In this document: positions 26,968-36,495 of the stretch, piece after piece
Layout: every line of letters begins with the position of its first letter
Numbering within the stretch: position 1 is the stretch's first letter
Origin: Roseobacter sp. GAI101
GTDB lineage: Bacteria > Pseudomonadota > Alphaproteobacteria > Rhodobacterales > Rhodobacteraceae
Reading direction: 5' to 3'
Length of the DNA: 64,000 bases
Assembly: GCF_000156335.1 (NCBI RefSeq)
Contig: NZ_DS999214.1
Coordinates: 148,883 to 212,882 of the forward strand
Program-made: the position numbers and the translations under genes
Notes under the pieces: generated by a model
Seen by the model: only the letters and a program-made list of their open reading frames with translations
Told to the model about the DNA's origin: nothing
The model's database searches: none

Positions 26968-27681
26968 TTAAATAATGTCGATTACGATGATCGAGATGTT
27001 ATCGGCCCCTCCCCCATCCAGTGCCAATTGCTGCAACCGCTCTGCTATCGTCTCGATCGGCTCCTGAGACAAATACCGTGTCAGAATATCAAATGTAGCA
27101 TATTTCGTCAGCCCGTCCGAACATAATAAAAAGCGGTCACCGGAAAAAACCTGACCGCGTATTTTTTCAAGTTCCAGTTTATCCCCGACACCGACGGCAT
27201 GGGTAATCGCATTGGATTGCGGATGGTGTTCGGCTTCGTCCCACGTCATCTGGCCTGCCAGAACAAAGTCGGCCACCACCGAATGATCGGTCGTCAGCAT
27301 GTCCAGCACGCCGTTCTGAAGACGGTACAAACGGCTATCGCCCGCCCAGAATGTAGCAAAATGCCCCTCGGCGATGGCGAATGTGACAACTGTCGACCCC
27401 ATCGTAACCCCGCCACGCGACGCGGCCTCGCTCAGGATCAATTCGTGGGATCGGGCCAGCGTATCCCGCAGGGCATTCAGCAAGCCAACAGGCGGCAACG
27501 TTGGATCGATCATGGCGACACTGTCCACGACCGCCTGAGAGGCAAAATCGCCCCCGGCGTGCCCCCCCATGCCGTCAGCCACCACCCAGATCTGCTGATC
27601 AGGCAAGGCGAGGATGCTGTCTTCGTTTACCTTACGCTTCAAACCCAAATGGGTCGTCGCGGAATATCGGACTTGGGTCAT
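26968..27681 (-). CDS. pppA: T6SS-associated PP2C serine/threonine phosphatase PppA
   Basis: A 237-residue PP2C phosphatase. Metal-binding and catalytic motifs are present: VVADGMGGHAGG, FWAGDSRLYRL, LLCSDGLTKY and GGGADNIS. PppA removes phosphate from T6SS targets and opposes the kinase PpkA. The start at 27681 overlaps the tagF stop (ATGA). No PpkA-type kinase is present in the window, so the opposing kinase must be encoded elsewhere or missing. Confidence 0.92.
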   Translation of the reverse strand: MTQVRYSATTHLGLKRKVNEDSILALPDQQIWVVADGMGGHAGGDFASQAVVDSVAMIDPTLPPVGLLNALRDTLARSHELILSEAASRGGVTMGSTVVTFAIAEGHFATFWAGDSRLYRLQNGVLDMLTTDHSVVADFVLAGQMTWDEAEHHPQSNAITHAVGVGDKLELEKIRGQVFSGDRFLLCSDGLTKYATFDILTRYLSQEPIETIAERLQQLALDGGGADNISIIVIDII

Positions 27682-28346
27682 ATGAGTGCGGCCATATCTT
27701 CGTTGCCCCAAACGGGGGAGTGCAAATCGAACAGAGCGCGCATCTCGCGCCCCTCGGGCAGCCCACGCGTGAGCATCAGGCGATTGTCTTGATCCATGGC
27801 GGTCGACCAGATGACGTCAGTGCCACCGACCCTTGCTGCCAACGCCTGCCCTGCCAGGACATGTTCGATCGGGAACAATCCGGCATAGGGCAGGCCCGCC
27901 GGTTCCGAAGAGATTGCCGGCATCGGATTAACAAGCGCAAGCGCGCTTGTCAGCATGTCCCGTGTGCTGTGGTCATCAAGCATGTCGAGCGCAATTTGTT
28001 CCAACTGCTCGAACACCGCCGTGTTCGCGAAATGGCACAGGGCAATATTCGCAACCTCGACCGGCGCGGCTATCGTCAAGGGATATTGCCGCCCGACCCG
28101 GTCTACCGACGCCATTACAATCCCGATCATGCCGGATGATCCAGAAACACCGCGGGGCAAAGTGAACCGCCATATCGGCGCAGATAGATATGCGTCGTCC
28201 CAGCTCTCCTGCAGGGCTTCGCGCGACCCAAGCATGCCCGCCTGCATCCATTCATCCCAAGGCTGCACAAATCCTGCAGTGACATTAAGCCGAAGAAAAT
28301 CCCCCAATGCAGGGATTTTACCGAAGGCACCGAACTGGCCGGCCAT
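27678..28346 (-). CDS. tagF: T6SS-associated protein TagF
   Basis: A 222-residue protein of the TagF (DUF2094) family, starting MAGQFGAFGKIPALGDFLRL with the family's GKIPALGDF motif. TagF is a post-translational repressor of T6SS that acts with the FHA protein. The ATG at 28346 sits in the stop of tssM (TGATG); the TTG one codon upstream is less likely. It is followed by pppA with a 4-bp overlap. Confidence 0.92.
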   Translation of the reverse strand: MAGQFGAFGKIPALGDFLRLNVTAGFVQPWDEWMQAGMLGSREALQESWDDAYLSAPIWRFTLPRGVSGSSGMIGIVMASVDRVGRQYPLTIAAPVEVANIALCHFANTAVFEQLEQIALDMLDDHSTRDMLTSALALVNPMPAISSEPAGLPYAGLFPIEHVLAGQALAARVGGTDVIWSTAMDQDNRLMLTRGLPEGREMRALFDLHSPVWGNEDMAALI

Positions 28347-31300
28347 CAAAACGACTTGGGGCAGCTGAACTTGCTCAGCGCGGTCAGGGCAAACGGGTTC
28401 AAGACGGAACCTGACTGCAATTGAAAGATTGCGATCCGCCCGCCCACGTTAAAGATGACGCGGTTGCGATCGGACACGTTCGTCCGGCGCACCTCTGCGG
28501 CGCTGAGCAGCCGGAACCATGCCCACGGACCATCCCGCGTGATCGCGTTTGACGTGCTGTTGATGACAGGCTGCAAGATGATGCGCGCGGACCCGACTGC
28601 ACCGGGCCATGTGATGGCCGACGGTTTGGGCGCTACAGAATGGGCAAACTCCACCTCTTGACCGTCAATGTCCAAGACCAGTTGCTGGGCTTTGGGATCA
28701 AGCGCCTCTGGCGTGATCTGGAATTTCACGGCTGGCGTTTCCCCACCCGAAAAGAACGCGTCACGGATTTCGGCGGCATATTGCAGCTGTTGCAGAACCG
28801 CAGGGCTGATGCCAAGATCGGTGTCATTGACCCGCTTCCATGCCCAGGGGCGTGCCCGCGTATCAACATAGTCCCGCAGGTTTTCGTTGAAAAAGCCGTC
28901 AATCATGCCGTTCGGCGCAAACAGGCGGGCAAAGTCGCCCATTGCCACATCTGCCTTGGCCCCCCCAGAAAACGGATACCGGTTATCCAGCGCCTGCGTA
29001 CAAAACGGCAGCACTTGTGACTGCCATTTGGCATTTATCGATGCGCGCGTCCCGTCAGCCGTGATGCCGGACGATCCAGATGAAATCTGTGTCGACCACC
29101 GCTGGATCGGCCCCGGAAGGCGGTTTGCCAGTTCCTGGAACCGCACGATCGCGGTCGTGTCACCGGACCCTGCCCCGACCCCGCCAGCAAAGCTGAGTTT
29201 GTTCAGCTCCTGATAGACCTGGGTCAGGCGGCTCATCAACTCTGCAAGCTGCGAGGGCTGGTTGTCGATTTCCGCGACAAGCTCGTGCAGCCAGGCAAAA
29301 CGCTCTTCGACAAAGGAACCCGGCTCTTTCGGCGCGGGGCCCTGGTCGGTCGTGACACCACTGCTGAGCGCACTGATGAACAGCTGGCTCCGGCTCGACA
29401 ACGAGGACTGAAGTTCAAGCGCGCCGACACTTGCAGCCCCTTCGGCAAGGCCCGAACCGTCCAATCCGCCACGGTCTTCCGTCAGCTTCGTCTCATCCGA
29501 GACCGCGTTCAGAATATTCACCAAGGGGGACGTTGGGCCAGAGAGTACATTCGTCACTTCGACCGCGTGGCTCAGGCTTTCCATGGGGATGATGTCGATG
29601 TCGCCAAGGATTTGATCATAGCGCGAGATATAGTCGGTGTAATAAAGGTCCAGCACATCCCGGCTCATCGCGACCAATGCAGTTTCAGATTGCTCTGCTT
29701 CACCGCGTTCGCCCAAAACCCAGCTTTCGCGTTGAATACGCGTTGCGACGCCAAGCGCCTCGTCCAGGAACACGGTGTTGAAGCCGTCATAGGTGAAAAT
29801 GCCTTCGACGCCTTCGTTCAGCGGCTTGCCCGAGGACCGTACAATCACGCGCCCGATTGCAGGGCCGCCAATGTCCGTCAAACGCCATTGCGGCAAATCC
29901 TTGGCGCGGGGCGAGTTGATGATCCCGTTGTAGACCCGTTGGGCCAGAGGCATTTCGGACAGCAAACCCTGGATCTGTTCGACCAGCGGACCATTCAGAG
30001 CGATTTCGTCAATCGGCGCATCCAGCAATGCATCCAAATGGCGCGTCAGGTCCGCGCGCAATTCATCACGACCACTGCCCTGAAAGGCGACAGACCAATC
30101 AAGCGCCATCCATTCCTTGATCAGGTCCTGGTTCATCGGTCCCTGCTGACCCAGAATAAGATAGATCTTGAGGCTCTCATACAGGAAGTCGGGGTTGTTC
30201 ATGTTGGCCTGCATCTGCTCTTCAAGGCGCAAGAGCATGCGGGGCAGGAAATGTTCGTTCAGCGCCGCACGGTAGGATTGGCTGGCCTGGTTTCCAAGCA
30301 CCTTGCCTTGATACAGGCCCCACGTCAGCGCGCCCTTCGGACGGGGATCACCTGCCGCGGGATTACCGGGCATGGCACGCAAGATGTTCAAGGCAGGCAC
30401 GATACCGGGCAGATCGCTATCGGCAATCGGGCTACCGGGAATTTGGGCGGCCGCGGTGCGGTACTGGTCAATGCTTTCGGACGCCTGCTGCAACAGCTCG
30501 GCATTCCCCAGATAGCTGCGGGCCCACAGCCCCGTCATGGCGATACCGGCCACAAGGGCGGCTGCAATGGCGACGCGTTTTGTCCAACGATAGCGGCGTT
30601 CGACCTTGTCATCGGCGCTGACAAGGCCCGCTTCGGGGAACATGACCTTTTCGAACAGGCGCGTCAGAAAGAACGATCTGCCGGTCCCGCGCCCGGAACC
30701 GATGGCCTGACGGCCGATTCCGAAGGTACGTGCCATGCCCATCATCAGACGGTCGATCGGCGTGCCTTCCTGGGTGCCGGACGTGAAATAAACGCCCCTC
30801 AGCAGGTGGCGTTTTTCAAACCGGTTGTCCTGGAACACCTCGGTCAGAAACGTATTTGCGGTGGTGCGGACGGATGCCACCTGCGACGGAAAGCTCGCGA
30901 TCAGTGAACGGCGCTGGTGATCGGTTTCCTGCTGCATCCGTTCAAGAGATTGCGCGTTGATCTGCCCCAGCAAGAGGTTGAATTCTTCGTCAAAGGCAGC
31001 AATCGGAGACACTTCGGCCTTGGTCTTTTTCAACAGCGGAAGAGTAAAGCCCCAAACCTGTTCGCGTTCTTCCTTGCCCAGATGGTCGAAAAATTCGGAA
31101 AAGCCCGCTATCAGATCGGACTTGGTGAACAGCACATAAACCGGAAAGCGCACGCCCAGCTTTTCGCGCAATTCATGCAGCCGGCGGCGGATCGCAGCGG
31201 CGTGCCCCTTTTGCGTGGCTTCATCCTGCAACGACAGGTCCGACAGGGATACAGCAAGGATGGCCCCGTTGATCGGCTGCCGCTTGCGGTGCTTTTTCAG

Positions 31301-31930
31301 AAGCCGCAGGAACCCCTGCCACCCTGCATTGTCCTCCGCCTCTGCGCTGTCCTGGGTGGTATAACGTCCGGCGGTGTCGATCAAAACCGCGTCGTTGGTA
31401 AACCACCAGTCGCAATTTCGGGTCCCACCGACGCCGCCGATGCTGGCCTTGCCGACGCTATCGGCAAGGGGAAAGTTCAGCCCGGAATTGACAATCGCCG
31501 TCGTCTTGCCGGCACCGGGGGGTCCGATCATCACGTACCAGGGCAGTTCATAAAGCGATTTTTTACCCAGCTTTGATTTCCGCAAGGCCCCAAGCGCCTC
31601 TTTCAGCTTGCCCTTCAGCTCCAGCAACTCGGCTTTGACCAGTTCGTCCTCTTCACTGTCGGCATCATCATCATCCAGCGACTCGACGATGTCCTCTTCC
31701 ATCTGCTTTTCGCGTTTCGTCCGGCGCATGATGATCAGCAAGATTGCCGTCAGGGCCAGCAACACGATAATGCCGATCGTGATCAGACGTGCGACGGGGC
31801 TGTCCCACGGGTGGAGGTCGCCAAAACCAAGAAGCGGTCCCAGAAACCAGATCATCAGCGAGAACGCGAAGGCGACCAGGATCGTTATGACAATGCCGGA
31901 ACGGATTTTGCGAAGGGTGTGCAGAATCAT
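28346..31930 (-). CDS. tssM: T6SS membrane complex protein TssM (IcmF)
   Basis: A 1194-residue inner-membrane protein. Two N-terminal membrane segments (about 10-35 and 47-68), a cytoplasmic GTPase-like domain with an intact Walker A motif GPPGAGKT at 136-143, a third membrane segment near 450 and a long periplasmic domain. TssM with TssL forms the envelope-spanning complex that docks the contractile tail. It overlaps tssL upstream (ATGA) and tagF downstream. The usual outer-membrane partner TssJ was not found in this window. Confidence 0.96.
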   Translation of the reverse strand: MILHTLRKIRSGIVITILVAFAFSLMIWFLGPLLGFGDLHPWDSPVARLITIGIIVLLALTAILLIIMRRTKREKQMEEDIVESLDDDDADSEEDELVKAELLELKGKLKEALGALRKSKLGKKSLYELPWYVMIGPPGAGKTTAIVNSGLNFPLADSVGKASIGGVGGTRNCDWWFTNDAVLIDTAGRYTTQDSAEAEDNAGWQGFLRLLKKHRKRQPINGAILAVSLSDLSLQDEATQKGHAAAIRRRLHELREKLGVRFPVYVLFTKSDLIAGFSEFFDHLGKEEREQVWGFTLPLLKKTKAEVSPIAAFDEEFNLLLGQINAQSLERMQQETDHQRRSLIASFPSQVASVRTTANTFLTEVFQDNRFEKRHLLRGVYFTSGTQEGTPIDRLMMGMARTFGIGRQAIGSGRGTGRSFFLTRLFEKVMFPEAGLVSADDKVERRYRWTKRVAIAAALVAGIAMTGLWARSYLGNAELLQQASESIDQYRTAAAQIPGSPIADSDLPGIVPALNILRAMPGNPAAGDPRPKGALTWGLYQGKVLGNQASQSYRAALNEHFLPRMLLRLEEQMQANMNNPDFLYESLKIYLILGQQGPMNQDLIKEWMALDWSVAFQGSGRDELRADLTRHLDALLDAPIDEIALNGPLVEQIQGLLSEMPLAQRVYNGIINSPRAKDLPQWRLTDIGGPAIGRVIVRSSGKPLNEGVEGIFTYDGFNTVFLDEALGVATRIQRESWVLGERGEAEQSETALVAMSRDVLDLYYTDYISRYDQILGDIDIIPMESLSHAVEVTNVLSGPTSPLVNILNAVSDETKLTEDRGGLDGSGLAEGAASVGALELQSSLSSRSQLFISALSSGVTTDQGPAPKEPGSFVEERFAWLHELVAEIDNQPSQLAELMSRLTQVYQELNKLSFAGGVGAGSGDTTAIVRFQELANRLPGPIQRWSTQISSGSSGITADGTRASINAKWQSQVLPFCTQALDNRYPFSGGAKADVAMGDFARLFAPNGMIDGFFNENLRDYVDTRARPWAWKRVNDTDLGISPAVLQQLQYAAEIRDAFFSGGETPAVKFQITPEALDPKAQQLVLDIDGQEVEFAHSVAPKPSAITWPGAVGSARIILQPVINSTSNAITRDGPWAWFRLLSAAEVRRTNVSDRNRVIFNVGGRIAIFQLQSGSVLNPFALTALSKFSCPKSF

Positions 31931-33336
31931 GTTGTATCTTTCCTCACCAGAACGATTTCGATTCGACGGTTTTTGGCGCGACCTTCGCGGGTGCTATTAT
32001 CAGCGATCGGCTGTTTCTCTGCGCGGCCCTCGGCCTCAAGGCGGTCAGACTTGGCAAGTTTGCCCTCGAGCGTGCGCATCACGGCTTCGGCCCGCGCAAG
32101 TGAGAGACGTTCATTCGATGGAAAGCGCGATGACTTTATCGGAATGTTGTCCGAATGACCGACCACGATGACGGGGCCCTCGGTTTCATCAAGCGCTTGC
32201 GCGACCTTGCGCAAGGGTTCTTCGAACGCCGGTTGCAGGCGGTCCGAACCAGAGCCGAACATATTCGAGCCTGCCAGTCGGACGGTGATCGTCTGTTGAT
32301 CCTGGAACACTTCGACGATTCCGTCCGAAATCTCTTTCTGTAGAAAACCCTTTACCCGGTTTAGCTGAACATCGGGCGGCGGAGGTGGGGGCGGCGGCGG
32401 GGGCGCACGACGCATCAATTCCGCGACCTGCCCTGAATCAAGGACTGACATCTGCCCCATGACACGATCCGTGGACCTGTTCAGCACCCAACTGAAAGTC
32501 AGGAAAATCGCGGTCAGTAAAATGGCGACGCTGGCAGTCGTGATCCAAAGTGGGCGCCAGATTGAAAGAACCTTATGCGGTTGCTCTACACCTTCCCAAT
32601 GCGGCGACATGTCCTTTTCAACAGGTCCACGTTGCGCGCGGATGATGCGCGATAGCCCCGCGCGGATTTGCAGATGCTTGTCCGAGCCGCCCTGTTCGAC
32701 CCGCAAGCGACCCTCAAAGCCGAGCGACAGGCACATGTAAAGGAATTCAAGCAGGTCAATATTGTTACTTGGTTCTTTTTCCAGCCGTGCAAGCAGGTCG
32801 AAAAACCGGTCACCCCCGACAGTTTCTTTGTGGAACGTGCCAACCATGGATTGCTGCGCCCAGATCGACTGCCCCCCCCACGGTGTGTTCAGCACCACAT
32901 CATCCAAGGTCGCACAGATGGCATAGCGGGCGATCTTGATGTCCTGTGCGTCAATTCCGATCTTGAGCGCACGATTTTCGAATTCCCGCACCTCTGCAAC
33001 AACGGACCGCCGCAGCTTTTCCGGATCCATGTGCTGTGCGCGATTACGGATACGCGACACCAGGGAAAACAACGTGGCCGCCGCCGCGTTGATCTTGTTC
33101 ATGCCGGTCATACCCTGTTCGACACTGGGTTCCGTGGCGCTTTCGCGTGACGCGCTGGAACCGGTCGGGATACCCATCGGTGCCGCAGCGTCAGGCTGAC
33201 GCTGCTGTTGCGGGGCCGCTTGGGGTTGGGAAAAGGGTTGCGGAGACGTAGGGACGGCCCGTCGCCCACCGGGATTTGGACGGATAATCGTCCGGTCAGC
33301 ATCGTCCGGTTCGGCGAATGGATCTTTATCAGACAT
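31927..33336 (-). CDS. tssL: T6SS protein TssL (DotU) with C-terminal OmpA domain
   Basis: A 469-residue protein. A disordered N-terminus carries T16 in DADRTIIRPNPGGRR, similar to the TssL region phosphorylated by PpkA and read by the FHA protein in Agrobacterium. A DotU domain (about 75-265), one membrane segment (about 275-297), a run of ten prolines, and a C-terminal OmpA-like peptidoglycan-binding domain (VVGHSDNIPIKSSRFPSNER, then NRRIEIVL) follow. The OmpA domain anchors the complex to the cell wall, possibly replacing other anchors. Its start is 39 bp after tssK. Confidence 0.95.
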   Translation of the reverse strand: MSDKDPFAEPDDADRTIIRPNPGGRRAVPTSPQPFSQPQAAPQQQRQPDAAAPMGIPTGSSASRESATEPSVEQGMTGMNKINAAAATLFSLVSRIRNRAQHMDPEKLRRSVVAEVREFENRALKIGIDAQDIKIARYAICATLDDVVLNTPWGGQSIWAQQSMVGTFHKETVGGDRFFDLLARLEKEPSNNIDLLEFLYMCLSLGFEGRLRVEQGGSDKHLQIRAGLSRIIRAQRGPVEKDMSPHWEGVEQPHKVLSIWRPLWITTASVAILLTAIFLTFSWVLNRSTDRVMGQMSVLDSGQVAELMRRAPPPPPPPPPPDVQLNRVKGFLQKEISDGIVEVFQDQQTITVRLAGSNMFGSGSDRLQPAFEEPLRKVAQALDETEGPVIVVGHSDNIPIKSSRFPSNERLSLARAEAVMRTLEGKLAKSDRLEAEGRAEKQPIADNSTREGRAKNRRIEIVLVRKDTT

Positions 33337-33375
33337 GCGTTTCGTCCTCTAATATCTAGGGCCTCAAGGAGGGCC

Positions 33376-34716
33376 CTAACCCTGTCGAATGGCCCAAAGC
33401 TCCATCTTCAGGCCCGGAAATTCGCCTGAAACGTGAACTGCGATGCCGCCGGATGTCGACATCTTACCCCAATGGGCACTGTCCCCGTCCAGTTCAAAAT
33501 ACACCACACCCGCGTGATAGGGAATTTGGCGCGGGGCAACCGGCAAAGGTCGCAGCGGGATGCCGGGCAAAGCAGAGTTGACCAACTGCCTGATCTCTTC
33601 GACCGGACCGATCTTGGCCTGGTTCTGGAAATGACGCCGCACGTTTTCCGCAGGAATGTCCGCCTGCACGGCAAGCACGAAACCAGCGGTCGACAACAGC
33701 TTGCGATCGGCGATGATGCCGACGCTGATGCCGTATTTGCGCGGATCCAGCGGGATCGATACCGCCGTCTGTTCCAGCACTGAAGACAAGTACTGGCGCA
33801 GCACCTTTATCACCGGGTTGAATGTGACGGTCAGATTGTCATGGGCATAGGGCGGAAATTCGGGCGCGGCTTTGTCAGCGGCCATGAACGTGGCCAATTC
33901 ACCCGCAAGGCACAGGCAGACGCGATAAAATTCCTGAGGATGCACATTTTCGATCTGCGAAAGATGCTTTACCAATGGCTGCATCCGGTTAACGCACATC
34001 AGCAACAGGAAATCCGAAATCTCGGCGACGCCCTTGGTGCTGCCCCCTTCGGACAGACGCCCGGAAAGCGCGGTTTTCCGGTGGCCCAGCAAGCCGTCCA
34101 GCTCGCGCATGAAATCCTTCAAGGGGCCGGCGGCATTGCAGTCCAGGCAAGACGCCATAAAGGACTTGTCTAGCAAGACCTCTTTGTCAGGTTTGACTTC
34201 GATAATTCTGGCGATCGGAATGCACAGGCGATCAGCAAGGTCATCAACCGCAAGCGCGAACTGCAAACGCAGTTTTCCGACACCCATGGTAACCGCTTTC
34301 TTGCCTGTGGAGGTGACATCGGTCACCTCAATCTCACCGGGGCGAAGCCGCGCGGCAGAAAGCTCTGCGCCGGTCATGTCGACCTCAAGCGCGCCTTGCC
34401 GGCGCTGAGGTACGGTCAGGTAGATGATGCAGTCCTTGACCCCTTCGGGCACGTCAAGCGCGGGGGGATGGTCTTCGGAACTGGGCACCCGGAAAACGGT
34501 ACCGTCATGGGTCAGCCCGGCGCAGGATTTGATCGCGAACTGGCCGAATTTCAGCACTTCTTCGTCGATCTCAAGCGCGTTTACCCCCCAGATGTAGGGG
34601 CCGATACGGCGTGCCAGACCGGCAACAAGGCTTTCGGTGTACCTGTCCGCCTGTTGAAAGTGATGGGGCTGAAGAAACAGTCCTTCATTCCAGAGAACCT
34701 TGCTATCCCAAGACAT
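33376..34716 (-). CDS. tssK: T6SS baseplate protein TssK
   Basis: A 446-residue TssK. The family opening KVLWNEGLFLQPHHFQQADR is present at residues 5-24, and the shoulder and neck domains follow. TssK trimers link the baseplate to the TssL-TssM membrane complex. It lies 24 bp after tagH and 39 bp before tssL on the same strand. Confidence 0.96.
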   Translation of the reverse strand: MSWDSKVLWNEGLFLQPHHFQQADRYTESLVAGLARRIGPYIWGVNALEIDEEVLKFGQFAIKSCAGLTHDGTVFRVPSSEDHPPALDVPEGVKDCIIYLTVPQRRQGALEVDMTGAELSAARLRPGEIEVTDVTSTGKKAVTMGVGKLRLQFALAVDDLADRLCIPIARIIEVKPDKEVLLDKSFMASCLDCNAAGPLKDFMRELDGLLGHRKTALSGRLSEGGSTKGVAEISDFLLLMCVNRMQPLVKHLSQIENVHPQEFYRVCLCLAGELATFMAADKAAPEFPPYAHDNLTVTFNPVIKVLRQYLSSVLEQTAVSIPLDPRKYGISVGIIADRKLLSTAGFVLAVQADIPAENVRRHFQNQAKIGPVEEIRQLVNSALPGIPLRPLPVAPRQIPYHAGVVYFELDGDSAHWGKMSTSGGIAVHVSGEFPGLKMELWAIRQG

Positions 34717-34740
34717 TATGTGCCCCCCATTCGTGGTTCA

Positions 34741-36186
34741 TCATTTCAATTTGTCCAATTGGTCCTGGTAAGCGCGTGCAAATTCCTTGGCAAACAACTC
34801 TTGGAAATCATTCTCGGCCTGGTCAGAAATTTCCGAATACATGGTTTCATAGATTTCCCAATACCGGGCTTTTCGGCTTTTCAGCATACCGCTTAGGTTG
34901 CTTTCATTGTTTATCTTGGTCTCTAGGACCGCCGGATCCAGTTTTTTCAGGATGCCCTTCAAGGCCGCTTCCATGCCGGTGATCACGGCCACCTCATGGG
35001 CTTTGATATCCTTCAAGGCTTCTGTGGTCGCATCGATCGCATCCAGATATCCTTGGGCCTTGGGGCGGACCATCGCTTCGATCGCCTGTTCAGGGCTGAT
35101 CGAGAATTTGAGCGGATTGTTCCCACCGATCTGGATCATCGTACGTTCGATCCGAAATTCGGATTTGAACGACGTGCGCGTCATCAGGATTTCACGCATG
35201 CCCTCGATCATGACACGCAACACCTTGCCCATCCGCACCATGGTGGCAGGCAATTCGGCGTCAGGCACCTCGACATCGTCGGCCCCCAGGGCTGCAAGGA
35301 AACCCCGCGCCGGCGCGACACCCACAACGCCGCTTGCCACTGCAACGGGCGCTTTGGCCTGAACCGCTGGCTGCACGGGTGCAGGGGCCGGCTGCAAGGT
35401 TGGTTCGTCCGGGATCCGCGTTGCAGGGGTGGGCGATGCAAACGGATTGCCGGTGCTGCCACCGGAATCCGCGCGCGGTTCCGGCGCGATGGGCGACAGG
35501 AAGTCATCATCCCAGTCGTCCGGAATAGCCGATCCGCCGGAAGACGGCCGCGCAGCACTGAAGTAGTCTTGGGATGCTGCGTTGTGCGCGCCCATGCTGG
35601 CCCCCTGCCCGGCATAGGGATCAGCCGCGGGCCCAAGCAAATCGTCATCGTCGCCGAGCGGCGGCAGCAGGCCATCGTCATCGGGTTCGTCCCTGTTCAC
35701 GACGGCCGGGCCTTTGGGGGCGACTTCACGCCCGCCCAGCAGGTCGTCAAGGAAATCACCCCCGTCACCCGGAGCGTTCATCAAATCAAAATCGCTCGGC
35801 GCGCCGGACGCCATTCCATGCGACACCTGCACATCTTCGACAGGGGCCGCGATCATGTCATCTTGGGAATTCGAGGCGATATTGACCAAAATTTCGTATG
35901 GCCCGACCGAAAGGATATCCCCGTCGTTCAAGGGGGTTGGCGTGCTTCCCAAGGCCAGCTTGCCATAGTTCAGAAACGTGCCGTTCGTCGAAAAGTCGAC
36001 GACGATGACATTGCCGTTATGGTCCTCGATGGCGCAGTGCCTTTTGGACAATTCTCGGTTGGGATCAGGCAGAACCAGATCATTTTCGTTGCCCCGCCCG
36101 ATCGTCAGGCTGGGACCTTGCATGTTGATTGGATCACCATTGCCGGGGATACTGCCCGTCGACTGAAACCTTAGTGTTACCGCCAT
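34741..36186 (-). CDS. tagH: T6SS FHA-domain protein TagH, copy 1
   Basis: A 481-residue protein. An N-terminal FHA domain (about 8-100) has IGRGNENDLVLPD, SKRH and STNGTF, the phosphothreonine-binding loops. A disordered acidic/Pro-rich middle contains FLDDLLGG (145-152), DDDDLLG (179-185) and DDDFLS (226-231), echoing the DD[IL]L repeats of the giant sheath protein. The C-terminus (about 290-481) is the conserved T6SS TagH domain. It probably reads phosphorylated TssL. A second TagH is encoded at 57777. Confidence 0.92.
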   Translation of the reverse strand: MAVTLRFQSTGSIPGNGDPINMQGPSLTIGRGNENDLVLPDPNRELSKRHCAIEDHNGNVIVVDFSTNGTFLNYGKLALGSTPTPLNDGDILSVGPYEILVNIASNSQDDMIAAPVEDVQVSHGMASGAPSDFDLMNAPGDGGDFLDDLLGGREVAPKGPAVVNRDEPDDDGLLPPLGDDDDLLGPAADPYAGQGASMGAHNAASQDYFSAARPSSGGSAIPDDWDDDFLSPIAPEPRADSGGSTGNPFASPTPATRIPDEPTLQPAPAPVQPAVQAKAPVAVASGVVGVAPARGFLAALGADDVEVPDAELPATMVRMGKVLRVMIEGMREILMTRTSFKSEFRIERTMIQIGGNNPLKFSISPEQAIEAMVRPKAQGYLDAIDATTEALKDIKAHEVAVITGMEAALKGILKKLDPAVLETKINNESNLSGMLKSRKARYWEIYETMYSEISDQAENDFQELFAKEFARAYQDQLDKLK

Positions 36187-36192
36187 CTGTAA

Positions 36193-36495
36193 TTAGCCAC
36201 CCGTCAATACCGTCGGTGCACCCGCAACGATTGCACCCCCCAACGAGCACATGTCACCAATGCGCGCCGCAGGCAACTTCTGGATCAACACCGTCGCCGA
36301 ACCTTTGGCGATGGGGTGTGGCGGAAAATTCGCAGCAGGCGGCGCAATCAGCCCAAGGCATAAATCTGTGACCCGGGCCGCCGGCATCTTGCAAACCAAT
36401 ACTGTAACGCAACAAGGCGGCATGATCGGCAAAGGGGATCCAAACGTGCAGGGTCCGGTGTGCATGTCCGCAACGCGTGCCTGAGGTGTTCCCAT
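36193..36495 (-). CDS. PAAR-domain spike tip protein
   Basis: A 100-residue PAAR protein made of repeated short segments (AARVTDLCLG, AARIGDMCSLGGAIVAGAPT) with cysteines and histidine suited to bind the metal at the spike tip. It caps VgrG and sharpens the T6SS needle. It has no effector extension. The ATG overlaps the TAA of the upstream DUF6931-like gene (TAATG). Confidence 0.9.
   Translation of the reverse strand: MGTPQARVADMHTGPCTFGSPLPIMPPCCVTVLVCKMPAARVTDLCLGLIAPPAANFPPHPIAKGSATVLIQKLPAARIGDMCSLGGAIVAGAPTVLTGG

Noticed and set aside
29285-30907. 540-residue plus-strand open frame
   Set aside because: Antisense to tssM, which is intact and recognised along its full length.
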